From positions 1-64,000 of the forward strand of contig JAFYDI010000114.1 of NCBI GenBank assembly GCA_017544835.1: a stretch of DNA of 64,000 nt. Direction: 5' to 3'. The notes below the pieces were generated by a model. That model was given only the letters and a program-made list of their open reading frames with translations. It was not told the DNA's origin and made no database searches. Below, in pieces: positions 1 to 9,217 of this stretch. Made by a program: the position numbers and the translations under genes. The stretch is from Lachnospiraceae bacterium. Its GTDB lineage: Bacteria > Bacillota > Clostridia > Lachnospirales > Lachnospiraceae. The stretch's first letter is position 1, and every line of letters begins with the position of its first letter.

Positions 1-73
1 AGCTGATGACGGGAATCGGACCCGTGACCTCCGCCTTACCAAGGCGACGCTCTACCGACTGAGCCACATCAGC
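1..73 (-). tRNA. tRNA-Thr (anticodon GGT)
   Basis: Read on the minus strand, positions 73 down to 1 fold as a tRNA. The acceptor strand GCTGATG (73-67) pairs with CATCAGC (8-2), and a T at position 1 is the discriminator base. The anticodon arm CGCCT/GCGGA carries the loop TTGGTAA, giving anticodon GGT, which decodes the threonine codon ACC. The T arm reads ACGGG-TCCGATT-CCCGT. Any encoded CCA would lie outside the window. Confidence 0.95.
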
Positions 74-170
74 ATCATACCGAATCGAGGGGATTTCTTC
101 GGCACGAATGATATAATAGCATAGGGACAGATGGTTGTCAACGGAAAAATACGGAATTTTTTAAATAAAT

Positions 171-211
171 AAACCTGCCTGTAAGAGAGCTTACGAGGCA
201 GGTTTTTTGGG
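171..211 (-). terminator. Rho-independent terminator of the PBP gene
   Basis: AAACCTGCCT and GTAAG pair with CTTAC and AGGCAGGTTT around a 4-nt loop. On the minus strand the stem is followed by TTTATTTATTT, and on the plus strand by six T. It lies about 50 bp downstream of the stop codon of the penicillin-binding protein gene. Confidence 0.8.
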
Positions 212-262
212 TCGTTATAAGGCCGTTATAAGGCATGTAAATGGCCCATACAACGGGAAGGC

Positions 263-2959
263 TTACTGCTCGCCACCACCCGCTTCGGGGTTGTTCTGAG
301 CTGCTTGAGCGGCCTGGACGGCGGCTACGCGCTCGGCGTACATGGCACGCTCGGCCTCAAGGATGCTTTCCCAGCCGGGCTGCACGAAGAAGGATTCGTC
401 GTGGTGACAGTGGCCGGTTGCAGCCTGGGCGGTGCCGGTTGCGAGAGGATCGAGCTCGGCGGCTATAAGCGCCGAACCGCTCTGAACTTTCTCGTCTTCA
501 GGCGGGTTGAGGGTCAGGACACCTTCATAGCAGAAGGGGCACTGAGCCGTGGCGGGAAGATTGTCGTATCCGCACACAAGACCGCGGTAGTGAACGTCAC
601 AGTATTCTGTGGGAACACTTTCCTTGGTAAAGATTTCTTTCTTAATATGACCGTCACAAAGTCCCGGAACAGGAAGCTTGCCTGAAAGTGCACAAATATC
701 GCAGGATACAATTCCCGCGGGCTTTTCAAAGCCGATATCGGTGAGTTCCTTGGCTTCGTGAACTCGCTTCATGACCTTACGCCACATTTCCTTGGGGATG
801 GCTTCCTGAGCAACGGTGAGCTTCTCGTTGTTGTCATAGCCGGTCCAGCAGGAAGCGGTGTAGTAAGGAGTGAAAGCTGCAATCCAGATATCCTGCTCGT
901 TCGAGGTGGTACCGGTCTTACCGGCGGTGGTCATGCCGGAGAAAGAAATCTGACGGCCCGAACCGAACTTCGCACAATCAATCATCGCCTGAATCAGCTG
1001 ATAAGCTGTTTCGGGAGTGAAAATCTGTCTGGTGACGGGGTCACGGTTATCTATGATAACGTTGCCTTCATTGTCTGTAATAAGGGTGTAAAGCTTGGGC
1101 TCAACATATGTACCGCCGTTGGCAATACCTGCGTAAGCAGCGGTAAGTTCGTAGTTGTATACACCGTAGGTAATACCGCCGAGTGCAAGAGGCTGTCCGA
1201 CGTCGGTATAAATCATTCCGTCGGGACGAAGCTCAGACGCTACGAGAGTGGTAAAGCCCATGTTCTGCAAATATTCAAATCCCACTTCGGGACCGATTTC
1301 AGTAATACATTTAACTGCTACGATGTTAAGAGAGTTGTAAATACCGGCACGGATAGTCTGAATACCTCTGTATTCGTCGCCGTACCAGTTGTTAACCTTG
1401 GTACCGTCCTTGTAAGCAAAAGGAGCATCCACGTAAACCGACGCAAGTGACTTGCCGTTATGGTCGATTGCGGGACCAAAAGAAGCAAGTACCTTGAAGC
1501 AGGAACCGGGCTGACGGGGAGAGTCGGTGGCACGGTTAAGTGCCAAATCTGCGGTCTTTTCACCACGTCCGCCTACCATAGCCACGCATTTACCCGTAGA
1601 CTGTTCTATCATGGTAAAAGAAATCTGCGGCTGAGGCGATAATTCCTTGTTCTCACCGATAATGATGTCGCCTTCTTCCATTACGGAAGCTTTATAGGCA
1701 TCAAGGTCAGCTTCGACCTTTTCTTCCATATCATCGGTAGCTTTATATAAAAGGTTGTAACCGGTTCTGGACTGCTTAATGAATTTCTTAAGCATTTCCT
1801 TACTGTGGTTTTCAAGTGTTCCGTCTGCCTTCTCAATAGTAAGAGCCCAGTCAAGAAGAAACTCTGTCTTGTCGGCGTAATTGTCGGGGTTACTGAACTC
1901 CTCATCACAGATTGCCTGAATCTCAGGGTCCATGGTTGAGTAAATCTTGATACCGCGACTGTACATCAAAGTGTAAGCCTGCTGCTGTGTATAGCCCTTC
2001 TTTTCAATAAGGTCCTTCATGACCTGAGTCTTTAATGAGTCTACAAAGTACGATGCGGGCTTGTTCTGAGAAACGGTCAGGTCGTTGGTCTCCTGAATTC
2101 TATCGTAAACGTTGTCTGCAAGAGCTTCCTTGTATTCTTCATCAGTGATGTAGCCAAGCTGATGCATCTTCATAAGAACGGTTTCGGTACGTCCCTTGCT
2201 TTCCTCGGGATGGAGGATAGGGTTGAACTTGCCGGGGTACTTGGTAATACCGGCGATAACGGCACTTTCCGAAATGGTAAGGTCCTTGGCATGCTTGTTA
2301 AAGTATCTTAAACTTGCGGATTCGACACCGAGGGTACCGGAACCGCAGTTGATGGTGTTAAGGTAGTAGGTAAGAAGAGTGTCCTTGTCGTACATCTTCT
2401 CAACCTGAATAGCGCAGTACTGTTCCTGAATCTTACGTCGGAGACTTTCCATGAAGTTGGATTCTTCCATCCAGCCTGTGAATACGTTGTTCTTAAGAAG
2501 CTGCTGGGTAATGGTACTACCGCCTCCGGCAAATCCGCCTTCGGTAAGAGCCCTGTATCCAAGGCCAAGGATACGCCTTAAGTCAATACCGCTGTGCTGG
2601 TAGAAACGCTCATCCTCGATAGCGACGAAAGCATCTTTAAGATGCTGACTGATATCCTCGCTCTTAACAGGAATTCTGTTGGCGTTCTCGGATACGAGTT
2701 TGTATATCTGGTTGCCGTCTTTGTCATAGACAAAAGAAGAAAGTCCGACAGGTCCGATGTCTGTCTGCGATAAGTCGGGTGCGGTGGAAATCATTCCGTT
2801 AAAAGCACCTATACCGAGAGCCGTGAACATAATGCCCGCTCCGATGACACACACGCAGGCGGCAACAGCCAGTACGAGTAATAATTTACGGGCCCACTTG
2901 GGTCCCTTTGCGTTAAGGGCGAGTTGCTGCTTCTTAATGCCCTTTCTGCCATAATTCAT
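263..2959 (-). CDS. Class A penicillin-binding protein (PBP1A type)
   Basis: This is a bifunctional peptidoglycan glycosyltransferase/transpeptidase that polymerises and cross-links cell wall outside the membrane. A basic N-terminus and one membrane anchor (about residues 24-50) are followed by a GT51 domain with EDERFYQHSGID near residue 115 and GGSTITQQLLKN. The transpeptidase domain has SCFK (S486, K489), an SLN motif and KTGT (K681). At 898 aa the length is normal for the family. The C-terminal tail after the transpeptidase domain is rich in cysteines (CDIC, then CPFC) and ends in a low-complexity Ala/Gln stretch. The ATG at 2959 has an AGGT-type ribosome site just upstream. It is a single-gene unit with its own terminator. 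Family assignment is secure; the exact paralogue name is not. Confidence 0.93.
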   Translation of the reverse strand: MNYGRKGIKKQQLALNAKGPKWARKLLLVLAVAACVCVIGAGIMFTALGIGAFNGMISTAPDLSQTDIGPVGLSSFVYDKDGNQIYKLVSENANRIPVKSEDISQHLKDAFVAIEDERFYQHSGIDLRRILGLGYRALTEGGFAGGGSTITQQLLKNNVFTGWMEESNFMESLRRKIQEQYCAIQVEKMYDKDTLLTYYLNTINCGSGTLGVESASLRYFNKHAKDLTISESAVIAGITKYPGKFNPILHPEESKGRTETVLMKMHQLGYITDEEYKEALADNVYDRIQETNDLTVSQNKPASYFVDSLKTQVMKDLIEKKGYTQQQAYTLMYSRGIKIYSTMDPEIQAICDEEFSNPDNYADKTEFLLDWALTIEKADGTLENHSKEMLKKFIKQSRTGYNLLYKATDDMEEKVEADLDAYKASVMEEGDIIIGENKELSPQPQISFTMIEQSTGKCVAMVGGRGEKTADLALNRATDSPRQPGSCFKVLASFGPAIDHNGKSLASVYVDAPFAYKDGTKVNNWYGDEYRGIQTIRAGIYNSLNIVAVKCITEIGPEVGFEYLQNMGFTTLVASELRPDGMIYTDVGQPLALGGITYGVYNYELTAAYAGIANGGTYVEPKLYTLITDNEGNVIIDNRDPVTRQIFTPETAYQLIQAMIDCAKFGSGRQISFSGMTTAGKTGTTSNEQDIWIAAFTPYYTASCWTGYDNNEKLTVAQEAIPKEMWRKVMKRVHEAKELTDIGFEKPAGIVSCDICALSGKLPVPGLCDGHIKKEIFTKESVPTEYCDVHYRGLVCGYDNLPATAQCPFCYEGVLTLNPPEDEKVQSGSALIAAELDPLATGTAQAATGHCHHDESFFVQPGWESILEAERAMYAERVAAVQAAQAAQNNPEAGGGEQ

Positions 2960-3173
2960 ATGTTAACCTCACTTTTATTACAAGCGTAACATAGCACGCT
3001 TTTAATATACATTCTTACTCATCTAAGCATTATAGCAAACACCTAATAAAAAAAGAAGTCATATAACACATTCTTCACAAAATCATAAGACTTGCATTAT
3101 AATAAATATAAGAAATAACGGGCTTTGCGGGCGCTTTCTTTGGCGATAATGCAGAGACCATGAAAGGCAATTG

Positions 3174-3809
3174 ATGAACGAACCCTACAAGATACTTAAA
3201 TCAGGCGGTGAAGCTGAGTGCGAGCTTAAGAAATCCCGCTTTATAGCGCATCTTCAGGCGGTGGAGACCGAGGCTGAAGCTCAAGAATTTGTGACCCGCA
3301 TGAAGAAGCAATACTACGACGCGCGCCACAATTGTTACGCCTACGTAATCGGTAAGGACGCTGACAAGGTTAAGTACAGTGACGACGGCGAGCCTTCTCA
3401 GACCGCGGGACTTCCTATATATAATGTGCTCAGAGAAAGCGGAGTTCGCAATTGCTGTATTGTCGTGACGCGTTATTTCGGCGGAACGTTACTTGGCGCG
3501 GGACCTTTAGCCCGTATGTATGCAGAGGCTGCCAAACTTGGGCTGGAAGCTTCGGAGATTGCGACACTTAAGTACGGTGTCGAGTTTAAGATTACAAGCG
3601 ATTATCAGAACGGAGACAAGATAAGACGGTACCTTGAAACGGGCGGAATCGACATTGTCGAGACTTTCTATACCGACAAGGTAACCATACTTGCACGCAC
3701 GGGATTTAAAGACTTCGATAAAGTCTCAGCCGACCTGATTTCTTTGACTGCGTCAAAGGTTGAAATTTCTAAGACGAAAGACGCTTATTTTGTTGACACG
3801 AATGCGTGA
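3174..3809 (+). CDS. yigZ: YigZ/IMPACT family protein
   Basis: The product (211 aa) matches the YigZ/IMPACT family. It has the N-terminal KKSRFIAH motif, the signature YSDDGEPSQTAGLPI near residue 75, and the VTRYFGGTLLGAGPLARMY block near residue 105. A smaller C-terminal domain follows. The family's biochemical role in bacteria is unsettled; eukaryotic IMPACT regulates the Gcn2 kinase. An in-frame TTG lies at 3171, but ATG at 3174 sits at the better distance from AAAGG (3163-3167) and is chosen. It stands alone ahead of the mgtE leader. Confidence 0.9.
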   Translation: MNEPYKILKSGGEAECELKKSRFIAHLQAVETEAEAQEFVTRMKKQYYDARHNCYAYVIGKDADKVKYSDDGEPSQTAGLPIYNVLRESGVRNCCIVVTRYFGGTLLGAGPLARMYAEAAKLGLEASEIATLKYGVEFKITSDYQNGDKIRRYLETGGIDIVETFYTDKVTILARTGFKDFDKVSADLISLTASKVEISKTKDAYFVDTNA

Positions 3810-3872
3810 GTAAACTATAGTGTTTAAGTAGGTTTTTGAACTTATACCTATGCAATTTCGAATGGAAAGGTG

Positions 3873-3936
3873 GTGGTTTTATTATGAGTAAATCTTCAGA
3901 CAGTCCCCTCCCCCGAGCGGCACATAATAAAATCAC
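3873..3936 (+). repeat. Inverted repeat in the mgtE leader
   Basis: GTGGTTTTATTATG (3873-3886) and CATAATAAAATCAC (3923-3936) form a 14-bp stem with one G-T pair, enclosing 36 nt. The left arm holds the start codon of a small upstream ORF and the right arm lies within that ORF. The stem does not cover the mgtE ribosome site (AAAGGAG, 3943-3949). No T-run follows, so it is not an ordinary terminator. A role in Mg2+-dependent control of mgtE is inference. Confidence 0.6.
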
Positions 3937-3982
3937 AACTACAAAGGAGAAATTGCTATGGACGAGATTAAAGAATTATTAG
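3884..3982 (+). CDS. Small upstream ORF overlapping the mgtE start (putative leader peptide)
   Basis: This 32-codon ORF begins MSKSSDSPLPRAAHNK and ends at TAG (3980-3982), 25 nt into mgtE in another frame. A purine-rich GGTGG at 3872-3876 gives a plausible ribosome site. The SPLPR stretch recalls the proline-rich MgtL leader peptide of Salmonella mgtA, in which Mg2+ level affects ribosome progress over acidic and proline residues. The resemblance is short and may be chance. The ORF is supported by its position, start codon and overlap with a strong stem, not by homology. Confidence 0.35.
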   Translation: MSKSSDSPLPRAAHNKITTTKEKLLWTRLKNY

Positions 3983-5289
3983 AGACCAAGCAGTATACCC
4001 GCCTTCGTCAGAAGTTATCTGAATTGTATGATGCCGATATAGCGGCAGTGCTCGAGGATATCCCTGAGGAAGATATGATTAAGGTGTTCAGAATCTTACC
4101 CAAGGACAAGGCGGCGGACGTGTTTGCTTATCTTGAAGTAGAGCATCAGCAGATGATCATTACTTCTCTTTCCGAGCGTGATGCCGGCAACATCATCAAC
4201 AACATGATGGCCGACGATGCTGCGGACCTTTTTGAAGAGATGCCGGCCAATGTAGTTAAGAAGCTTCTGGCTACAGCGACTCCCGAGGCGCGCCGAGACA
4301 TCAATCACTTACTTCGTTATCCCGAGTCTTCCGCAGGTAGTATTATGACAGTCGAGTTTGTGGACCTTAAGGAGAACCTTACGGTTGCGCAGGCTCTTGA
4401 GAGAATACGCCGTGTGGGCATGGACTCTGAGACCATCAATACTTTATACGTGCTTGATAAGTCACGTACTCTTAAAGGTATCCTTACCTTAAGAGCTTTG
4501 CTCCTTGCTAACCCCGATACTACAGTCGGGGAGATAATGAACGAAAACTTCATATCCGTTAATACTCTGGATGACCAGGAAGACGTTGCCAGAATGTTCA
4601 AGAAATACGACTTCACCGCGATGCCCGTTGTGGACAATGAAAACCGCCTCGTCGGTATCATCACTGTCGACGATATCGTGGACATCATGGAAGAAGAGAC
4701 CACCGAGGATATTGAAAAGATGGCAGCTATTGTGCCTTCCGACAAGTCCTACATGAAGACGGGAGTCTTTGAGACCTGGAAGAAGCGTATTCCCTGGCTG
4801 TTACTCCTCATGGTTTCCGCTACGGTTACCGGCAGCATTCTTAAGAGATTTGAGGATGCGCTTGGAGTTATTCCTGCACTTACTTTCTTTATCCCCATGC
4901 TTATGGATACGGGCGGTAATGCGGGCGGACAGGCAAGTGTTACGGTTATTCGTGGTATTTCCCTTGATGGGATTGCTTTTAAGGATTTCTTTAAGGTATT
5001 GTGGAAGGAGAGCCGCGTTGCGTTACTCTGCGGTATTACCCTTGCCGTATGTAACTTTTTAAAGTGCCTTTTCTTTGACCGCGTGGGAGTGTGGGTATCG
5101 CTTGTAGTGTGCTTAACTCTTATTGTGGCGGTATTTGTGGCCAAGATTGTGGGAAGCTCCCTTCCTATGATTGCCAAGCGCATGGGATTTGACCCGGCGG
5201 TTCTTGCAAGCCCGTTTATTACCACGATTGTGGATGCACTTTCACTGCTTGTTTATTTTGCAATAGCTACCAGCATATTAGGAATTTAA
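3958..5289 (+). CDS. mgtE: Magnesium transporter MgtE
   Basis: MgtE is a Mg2+ channel/transporter in the cytoplasmic membrane, gated by intracellular Mg2+. The 443-aa product has the expected order: an N-terminal helical domain (about 1-130, with the repeated 'LP..KAADVFAYL/MMADDAADLFEEMP' pattern), tandem CBS domains (about 130-255), a linking helix, and five membrane segments at the C-terminus. The pore motif PMLMDTGGNAGGQAS is present near residue 320. ATG 3958 is preceded by AAAGGAG at 8-nt spacing. The start overlaps an upstream ORF and follows a long inverted repeat, suggesting leader control. metF starts 4 nt after the stop, so the two may share a transcript. Confidence 0.95.
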   Translation: MDEIKELLETKQYTRLRQKLSELYDADIAAVLEDIPEEDMIKVFRILPKDKAADVFAYLEVEHQQMIITSLSERDAGNIINNMMADDAADLFEEMPANVVKKLLATATPEARRDINHLLRYPESSAGSIMTVEFVDLKENLTVAQALERIRRVGMDSETINTLYVLDKSRTLKGILTLRALLLANPDTTVGEIMNENFISVNTLDDQEDVARMFKKYDFTAMPVVDNENRLVGIITVDDIVDIMEEETTEDIEKMAAIVPSDKSYMKTGVFETWKKRIPWLLLLMVSATVTGSILKRFEDALGVIPALTFFIPMLMDTGGNAGGQASVTVIRGISLDGIAFKDFFKVLWKESRVALLCGITLAVCNFLKCLFFDRVGVWVSLVVCLTLIVAVFVAKIVGSSLPMIAKRMGFDPAVLASPFITTIVDALSLLVYFAIATSILGI

Positions 5290-5293
5290 CTAC

Positions 5294-6178
5294 ATGAACA
5301 TTTCAAACCTTTATAAGTCCAAGAAAACCGTATATTCCATGGAAGTCTTCCCGCCTAAGAAGTCGGGAGCCGTAGAGACAGTTTATAACACTCTTTATGG
5401 CTTGAGAGGCCTTCCGATTGACTATATTTCCGTAACTTACGGCGCGGGCGGTACCGACAGTCAGAAGGACAAGACTGTTGAGATTGCTTCACTTATTAAG
5501 TCCGAGTACGGAATCGAGCCTTTGAGCCACTTAACATGTGTAGGCTCTACTAAGGAACAGATTGCGGAGACGCTTACACACCTTAAGAACGCAGGTGTGC
5601 AGAATATTCTTGCACTTCGCGGCGATATGCCGGCGGAGGGGCCTTGCGAGATGGCTTTTCCTCATGCGAGCGACCTGGCTCAGTTTATAAGAGAGCAGGA
5701 TTCTTTCTTTAACGTTGCGGGCGCGTGCTATCCCGAGGGTCATGTGGATGCGGAGAGCTTGGACGCTGATATTGAGAATTTGAAAAAGAAAGTGGATGCC
5801 GGTGTGACACACCTCACCACTCAGCTTTTTTTTGACAACGAAGTATTCTATCGTTTCATGGAGAAGGTTGAGAAGGCGGGTATCAATGTGCCGATAGCGG
5901 CAGGCATCATGCCCATTATTAAGAAGACTCAGATAGAGAGAACAGTGTCGATGTGCGGTGCTTCCATTCCTGCGAAGTTTGCACGTCTTATAAGCCGTTA
6001 TTCGGAATCGCCGGAGGCTCTTTACAGTGCGGGTCTTTCGTATACGATTGACCAGATTACGGACCTTGTGGCAAGCGGTGTAAGAGGTATTCACTTATAC
6101 ACCATGAACAACGTTGAGGTGGCGCGAGCTGTCACAACCGCAACAGAAAGCTTATTTGAGAGTGTTAATAAAATTTGA
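5294..6178 (+). CDS. metF: 5,10-methylenetetrahydrofolate reductase
   Basis: MetF is a flavoprotein that reduces methylene-THF to methyl-THF, the methyl donor for methionine synthesis. The 294-aa protein shows the family start YSMEVFPPK, the FAD/folate segments SVTYGAGGT, LSHLTCVG and NILALRGD, and LTTQLFFDNEVFYRF. Length is typical. It starts 4 nt after mgtE. Its TGA (6176-6178) overlaps the ATG of the next gene (TGATG), and that gene overlaps metH, so the three methionine genes are translationally coupled. This supplies methyl-THF directly to the MetH encoded downstream. Confidence 0.96.
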   Translation: MNISNLYKSKKTVYSMEVFPPKKSGAVETVYNTLYGLRGLPIDYISVTYGAGGTDSQKDKTVEIASLIKSEYGIEPLSHLTCVGSTKEQIAETLTHLKNAGVQNILALRGDMPAEGPCEMAFPHASDLAQFIREQDSFFNVAGACYPEGHVDAESLDADIENLKKKVDAGVTHLTTQLFFDNEVFYRFMEKVEKAGINVPIAAGIMPIIKKTQIERTVSMCGASIPAKFARLISRYSESPEALYSAGLSYTIDQITDLVASGVRGIHLYTMNNVEVARAVTTATESLFESVNKI

Positions 6179-6783
6179 TGAATATTCAACTTGACTTAAG
6201 CGATAGAAGCGAGATTTTGAGATACTTGGGTTACAGGGGAAGCGAGATTACCGAAGTGGTGGAAGATACACTTCGCGAGGGTATAGAGCTTTCCAACAAG
6301 CTTATTAAAATCGGTTTGACCTATCGCTTTTTTGACATTAAAGAACGAGACAACGGAATAGAAGTGGTCGGAGCGAACTTTAAACTTACGGGCGAGAGCA
6401 TTAAGAAGCACCTTAAAGGATATGATGAGGCGGTTTTCTTTTGCCTTACCATCGGAAGTGCTTTTGACCGTGAAGTGGAGAAGCAGATGGTTAAGAACCC
6501 GACGCTTGCGGTGATACTAAATGCCTGCGGTATTCAGGCGGTGGAGAAGGCCTGCGACGAGCTTCAGCGTGAGGTTGAAGAGGAGACGGGGCTTAAGTCG
6601 GGCATGCGTTTCAGCCCGGGCTACGGCGACCTTCCTCTCGCGACTCAGAAAGACTTTATCAGAATTCTTAACACCGAGCGTCTTGCAGGTGTTACCATTA
6701 ACGAAAATTACCTCATGAATCCCCGAAAGACCGTTACGGCGGTGGCGGGACTTAAAAAGGAGGCCATAGATGAATCTGTTTGA
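6178..6783 (+). CDS. Stand-alone MetH reactivation-domain protein
   Basis: The 201-aa protein resembles the vitamin-B12-dependent methionine synthase activation domain, which binds S-adenosylmethionine and supports reductive remethylation of oxidised cobalamin. Visible features are the N-terminal ILRYLGYRGSEI segment, the EVEKQM...LNACGIQAVEKACDEL block, and RFSPGYGDLPL near residue 140, the family's SAM-binding signature. The downstream MetH lacks this C-terminal domain, so this gene supplies it in trans. ATG 6178 overlaps the metF stop and is preferred to the in-frame TTG at 6175. It overlaps metH by 14 nt. Confidence 0.9.
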   Translation: MNIQLDLSDRSEILRYLGYRGSEITEVVEDTLREGIELSNKLIKIGLTYRFFDIKERDNGIEVVGANFKLTGESIKKHLKGYDEAVFFCLTIGSAFDREVEKQMVKNPTLAVILNACGIQAVEKACDELQREVEEETGLKSGMRFSPGYGDLPLATQKDFIRILNTERLAGVTINENYLMNPRKTVTAVAGLKKEAIDESV

Positions 6784-9139
6784 TGAACTCATAATCTTAG
6801 ACGGTGCCATGGGAACAGAGCTTGTTAAGAAGAACGCGCCCATGGGACATTTGCCCGAGGAACTTAACATTACGCATCCCGAGCTTATTAAGGAAGTGCA
6901 CAGATCGTACCTTGAGAAGGGTACTAAGCTTATCTATACGTGTTCTTTTGGCGCTAACGCTTACAAGTGTAAGGGCAGCAAGTACTCGGTAACGGAGATT
7001 GTGACTGCGGCTGTTAAGAATGCGCGTGAGGCGGCTGAGCCTTACGGTGCGCTGGTAGGACTTTCCATGGGTACAATCGGCGATATTCTCGAGCCTTTCG
7101 GTAACCTTAAGTTCGACGATGCTTATGAAATGTATCGTGAAATGGTGGTTGCAGGCGAGAAAGCCGGCGCAGACTGCCTGGTATTTGAGACTCAGACCGA
7201 TTTGCTTGAGGTTAAAGCGGGCGTTCTTGCGGCGCGCGAGAATACCAAGCTTCCTATCTTCGTAACCATGACATTTGAGTCTAACGGTCGGACCTTTAAC
7301 GGCACATTGGTGGAGGCTATGGCCATTACGCTTACGGCGCTTAAGGTAGATGCTATAGGCGTTAACTGTTCACTCGGTCCCGACGAGCTCCTTCCTTTTG
7401 TGAAGAGAATGCGCGAGGTTTCGGACTTACCTTTGATTGTTAAGCCCAATGCGGGTCTGCCGGATCCTCGTACGGGCGCTTATGATATGGGACCCGAAGA
7501 GTTTGCCGAGAAGATGGTTCCGTTCCTTGAAATGGGTGTTTCCATGGTAGGAGGATGCTGCGGTACGGCTCCCGAATATATTGAGGCGCTTGTTAAGAAG
7601 GCTAAGGGGTACAAGCCCGTTAAGCCTGAGCGCAACAATCGTTCATATCTTTCAAGCGGTCGCGAGTATGTGGACGTTACAAGAGTTCACGTGGTAGGTG
7701 AGCGTATTAATCCTACGGGTAAGAAACTTTTCAAAGAAGCGCTCTTAAATCATGACATCGACTATGTTAAGGCCCGCGCGATGGAGCAGGCTGAGGCCGG
7801 CGCTGAAATCTTGGACGTTAACGTAGGTCTTCCCAAGATTGACGAAGAAGGCCTTATGGTGGAAGTAGTCAAGGAACTTCAGACTGTTGTAGACCTTCCG
7901 CTTCAGATAGACTCTTCAAGCGCTGCGGTTATCGAGAAGGCGCTCAGAATATACAATGGTAAGGCACTCGTAAACAGTGTTAACGGTGAGGAGAAGGTAC
8001 TTGACACCATCCTTCCCATTGCCGCCAAGTACGGGGCAGCAGTAATAGGTCTTACCATGGACAGCGACGGTATCCCCGAAAGTGCTGAAAAGCGTATCGA
8101 GATAGCAGGGCGCATCGTTAAGAAGGCCGCAGAGTACGGCATCGAGCCCAAGGATATCTACATCGACTGCCTTACCTTAGCTGCCAGTGTTCAGCAGAAG
8201 GAAGTACGCGAGACACTTAACGCAATTCGCGAGGTTAAGCGACTTTACGGAGTTCATACGGTGCTTGGTGTGTCCAATATTTCTTTCGGACTTCCCAAGC
8301 GTGAATATATCAATACTACGTTCTTAACACTTGCAATGGAAGCGGGACTCGATCTTCCCATCATCAACCCCAACAATGCGGCCATGATGGGCGCGGTTGA
8401 TGCGTTTCATGTTCTTTGGAACATAGATACGAACAGTACTCACTATGTTGAGAAGTACGCAGCCATTCAGGAACAGGAGAAGAACGCGGCACAGGCTCAG
8501 GCGGCTCCTGCAGGCGAGCTTACAATAGGCGACTACGTTAAGAAAGGTCTCGGAGATTCTACGGCGAAGGCTGTTAAAGCACTTTTAGAGACCAAGGACC
8601 CGCTTGATATAGTAAACGGCGACTTAATCCCCGCTCTTGATAAGGTAGGTGTGGACTTTGAGAAAGGCGTTATTTTCCTGCCTCAGTTATTATCAAGTGC
8701 AACGGCTGCGGAAGCGGGCTTTAATGTTATCAAGGAATACATGGCGGCTCACAACGCTTCAACGGTTTCAAAGGGTAAGATAGTGCTCGCAACCGTTAAG
8801 GGCGACGTTCACGACATCGGCAAGAACATCGTTAAGACCATCCTTGAGAACTACGGCTACACAGTAATCGACCTTGGTAAGGACGTGCCTCCCGAGAAGG
8901 TCGTAGAGGCCGCAAGAGAGCATCAGGTTAAGCTCGTTGGCTTATCCGCTCTTATGACTACCACCGTAGCCTCCATGGAAGAGACGATTAAGCAGATCAG
9001 GGCAGCAGGCCTTGACTGTAAGGTAATGGTAGGCGGCGCAGTGCTCACCGAAGATTTTGCAATGCAAATCGGTGCAGATTATTATTCCAAAGATGCTAAG
9101 CAATCTGCAGACCTTGCGAAAATGATATTCGGAGAGTAG
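6770..9139 (+). CDS. metH: B12-dependent methionine synthase lacking the activation domain
   Basis: MetH transfers a methyl group from methyl-THF to homocysteine through cobalamin. The 789-aa protein has the homocysteine domain (about 1-290) with zinc-ligand motifs VNCSLG and VGGCCGT, then the pterin-binding domain (about 305-560, VVGERINPTGKK and DVNVGLP). A cobalamin cap and B12 domain follow (about 585-789) with the DVHDIGKNIV motif carrying the Co-ligand histidine. It stops where the reactivation domain begins in 1200-aa enzymes such as that of E. coli; that domain is the gene immediately upstream. Together with metF this is a complete folate-dependent methionine module. The ribosome site AAGGAGG lies within the upstream gene. 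Confidence 0.95.
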   Translation: MNLFDELIILDGAMGTELVKKNAPMGHLPEELNITHPELIKEVHRSYLEKGTKLIYTCSFGANAYKCKGSKYSVTEIVTAAVKNAREAAEPYGALVGLSMGTIGDILEPFGNLKFDDAYEMYREMVVAGEKAGADCLVFETQTDLLEVKAGVLAARENTKLPIFVTMTFESNGRTFNGTLVEAMAITLTALKVDAIGVNCSLGPDELLPFVKRMREVSDLPLIVKPNAGLPDPRTGAYDMGPEEFAEKMVPFLEMGVSMVGGCCGTAPEYIEALVKKAKGYKPVKPERNNRSYLSSGREYVDVTRVHVVGERINPTGKKLFKEALLNHDIDYVKARAMEQAEAGAEILDVNVGLPKIDEEGLMVEVVKELQTVVDLPLQIDSSSAAVIEKALRIYNGKALVNSVNGEEKVLDTILPIAAKYGAAVIGLTMDSDGIPESAEKRIEIAGRIVKKAAEYGIEPKDIYIDCLTLAASVQQKEVRETLNAIREVKRLYGVHTVLGVSNISFGLPKREYINTTFLTLAMEAGLDLPIINPNNAAMMGAVDAFHVLWNIDTNSTHYVEKYAAIQEQEKNAAQAQAAPAGELTIGDYVKKGLGDSTAKAVKALLETKDPLDIVNGDLIPALDKVGVDFEKGVIFLPQLLSSATAAEAGFNVIKEYMAAHNASTVSKGKIVLATVKGDVHDIGKNIVKTILENYGYTVIDLGKDVPPEKVVEAAREHQVKLVGLSALMTTTVASMEETIKQIRAAGLDCKVMVGGAVLTEDFAMQIGADYYSKDAKQSADLAKMIFGE

Positions 9140-9217
9140 AAAAACTAAATAGATTAATGCTTGTTTAATGACCTGAGTGTTTAATATATGATATATAACC
9201 CTGCGCAGGGAGGAATT

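Noticed and set aside
758..1450. Long open frames on the plus strand within the PBP gene and similar antisense frames elsewhere
   Set aside because: They lie fully inside confident genes, lack family resemblance and are explained by codon bias of the opposite strand.
3171..3173. TTG start for the YigZ gene, and TTG at 6175 for the MetH activation protein
   Set aside because: In both cases an ATG follows immediately with better spacing from the ribosome site or with stop/start overlap.
3810..3957. M-box (ykoK) Mg2+ riboswitch ahead of mgtE
   Set aside because: None of the conserved M-box segments could be found; only an inverted repeat and the small ORF are visible.
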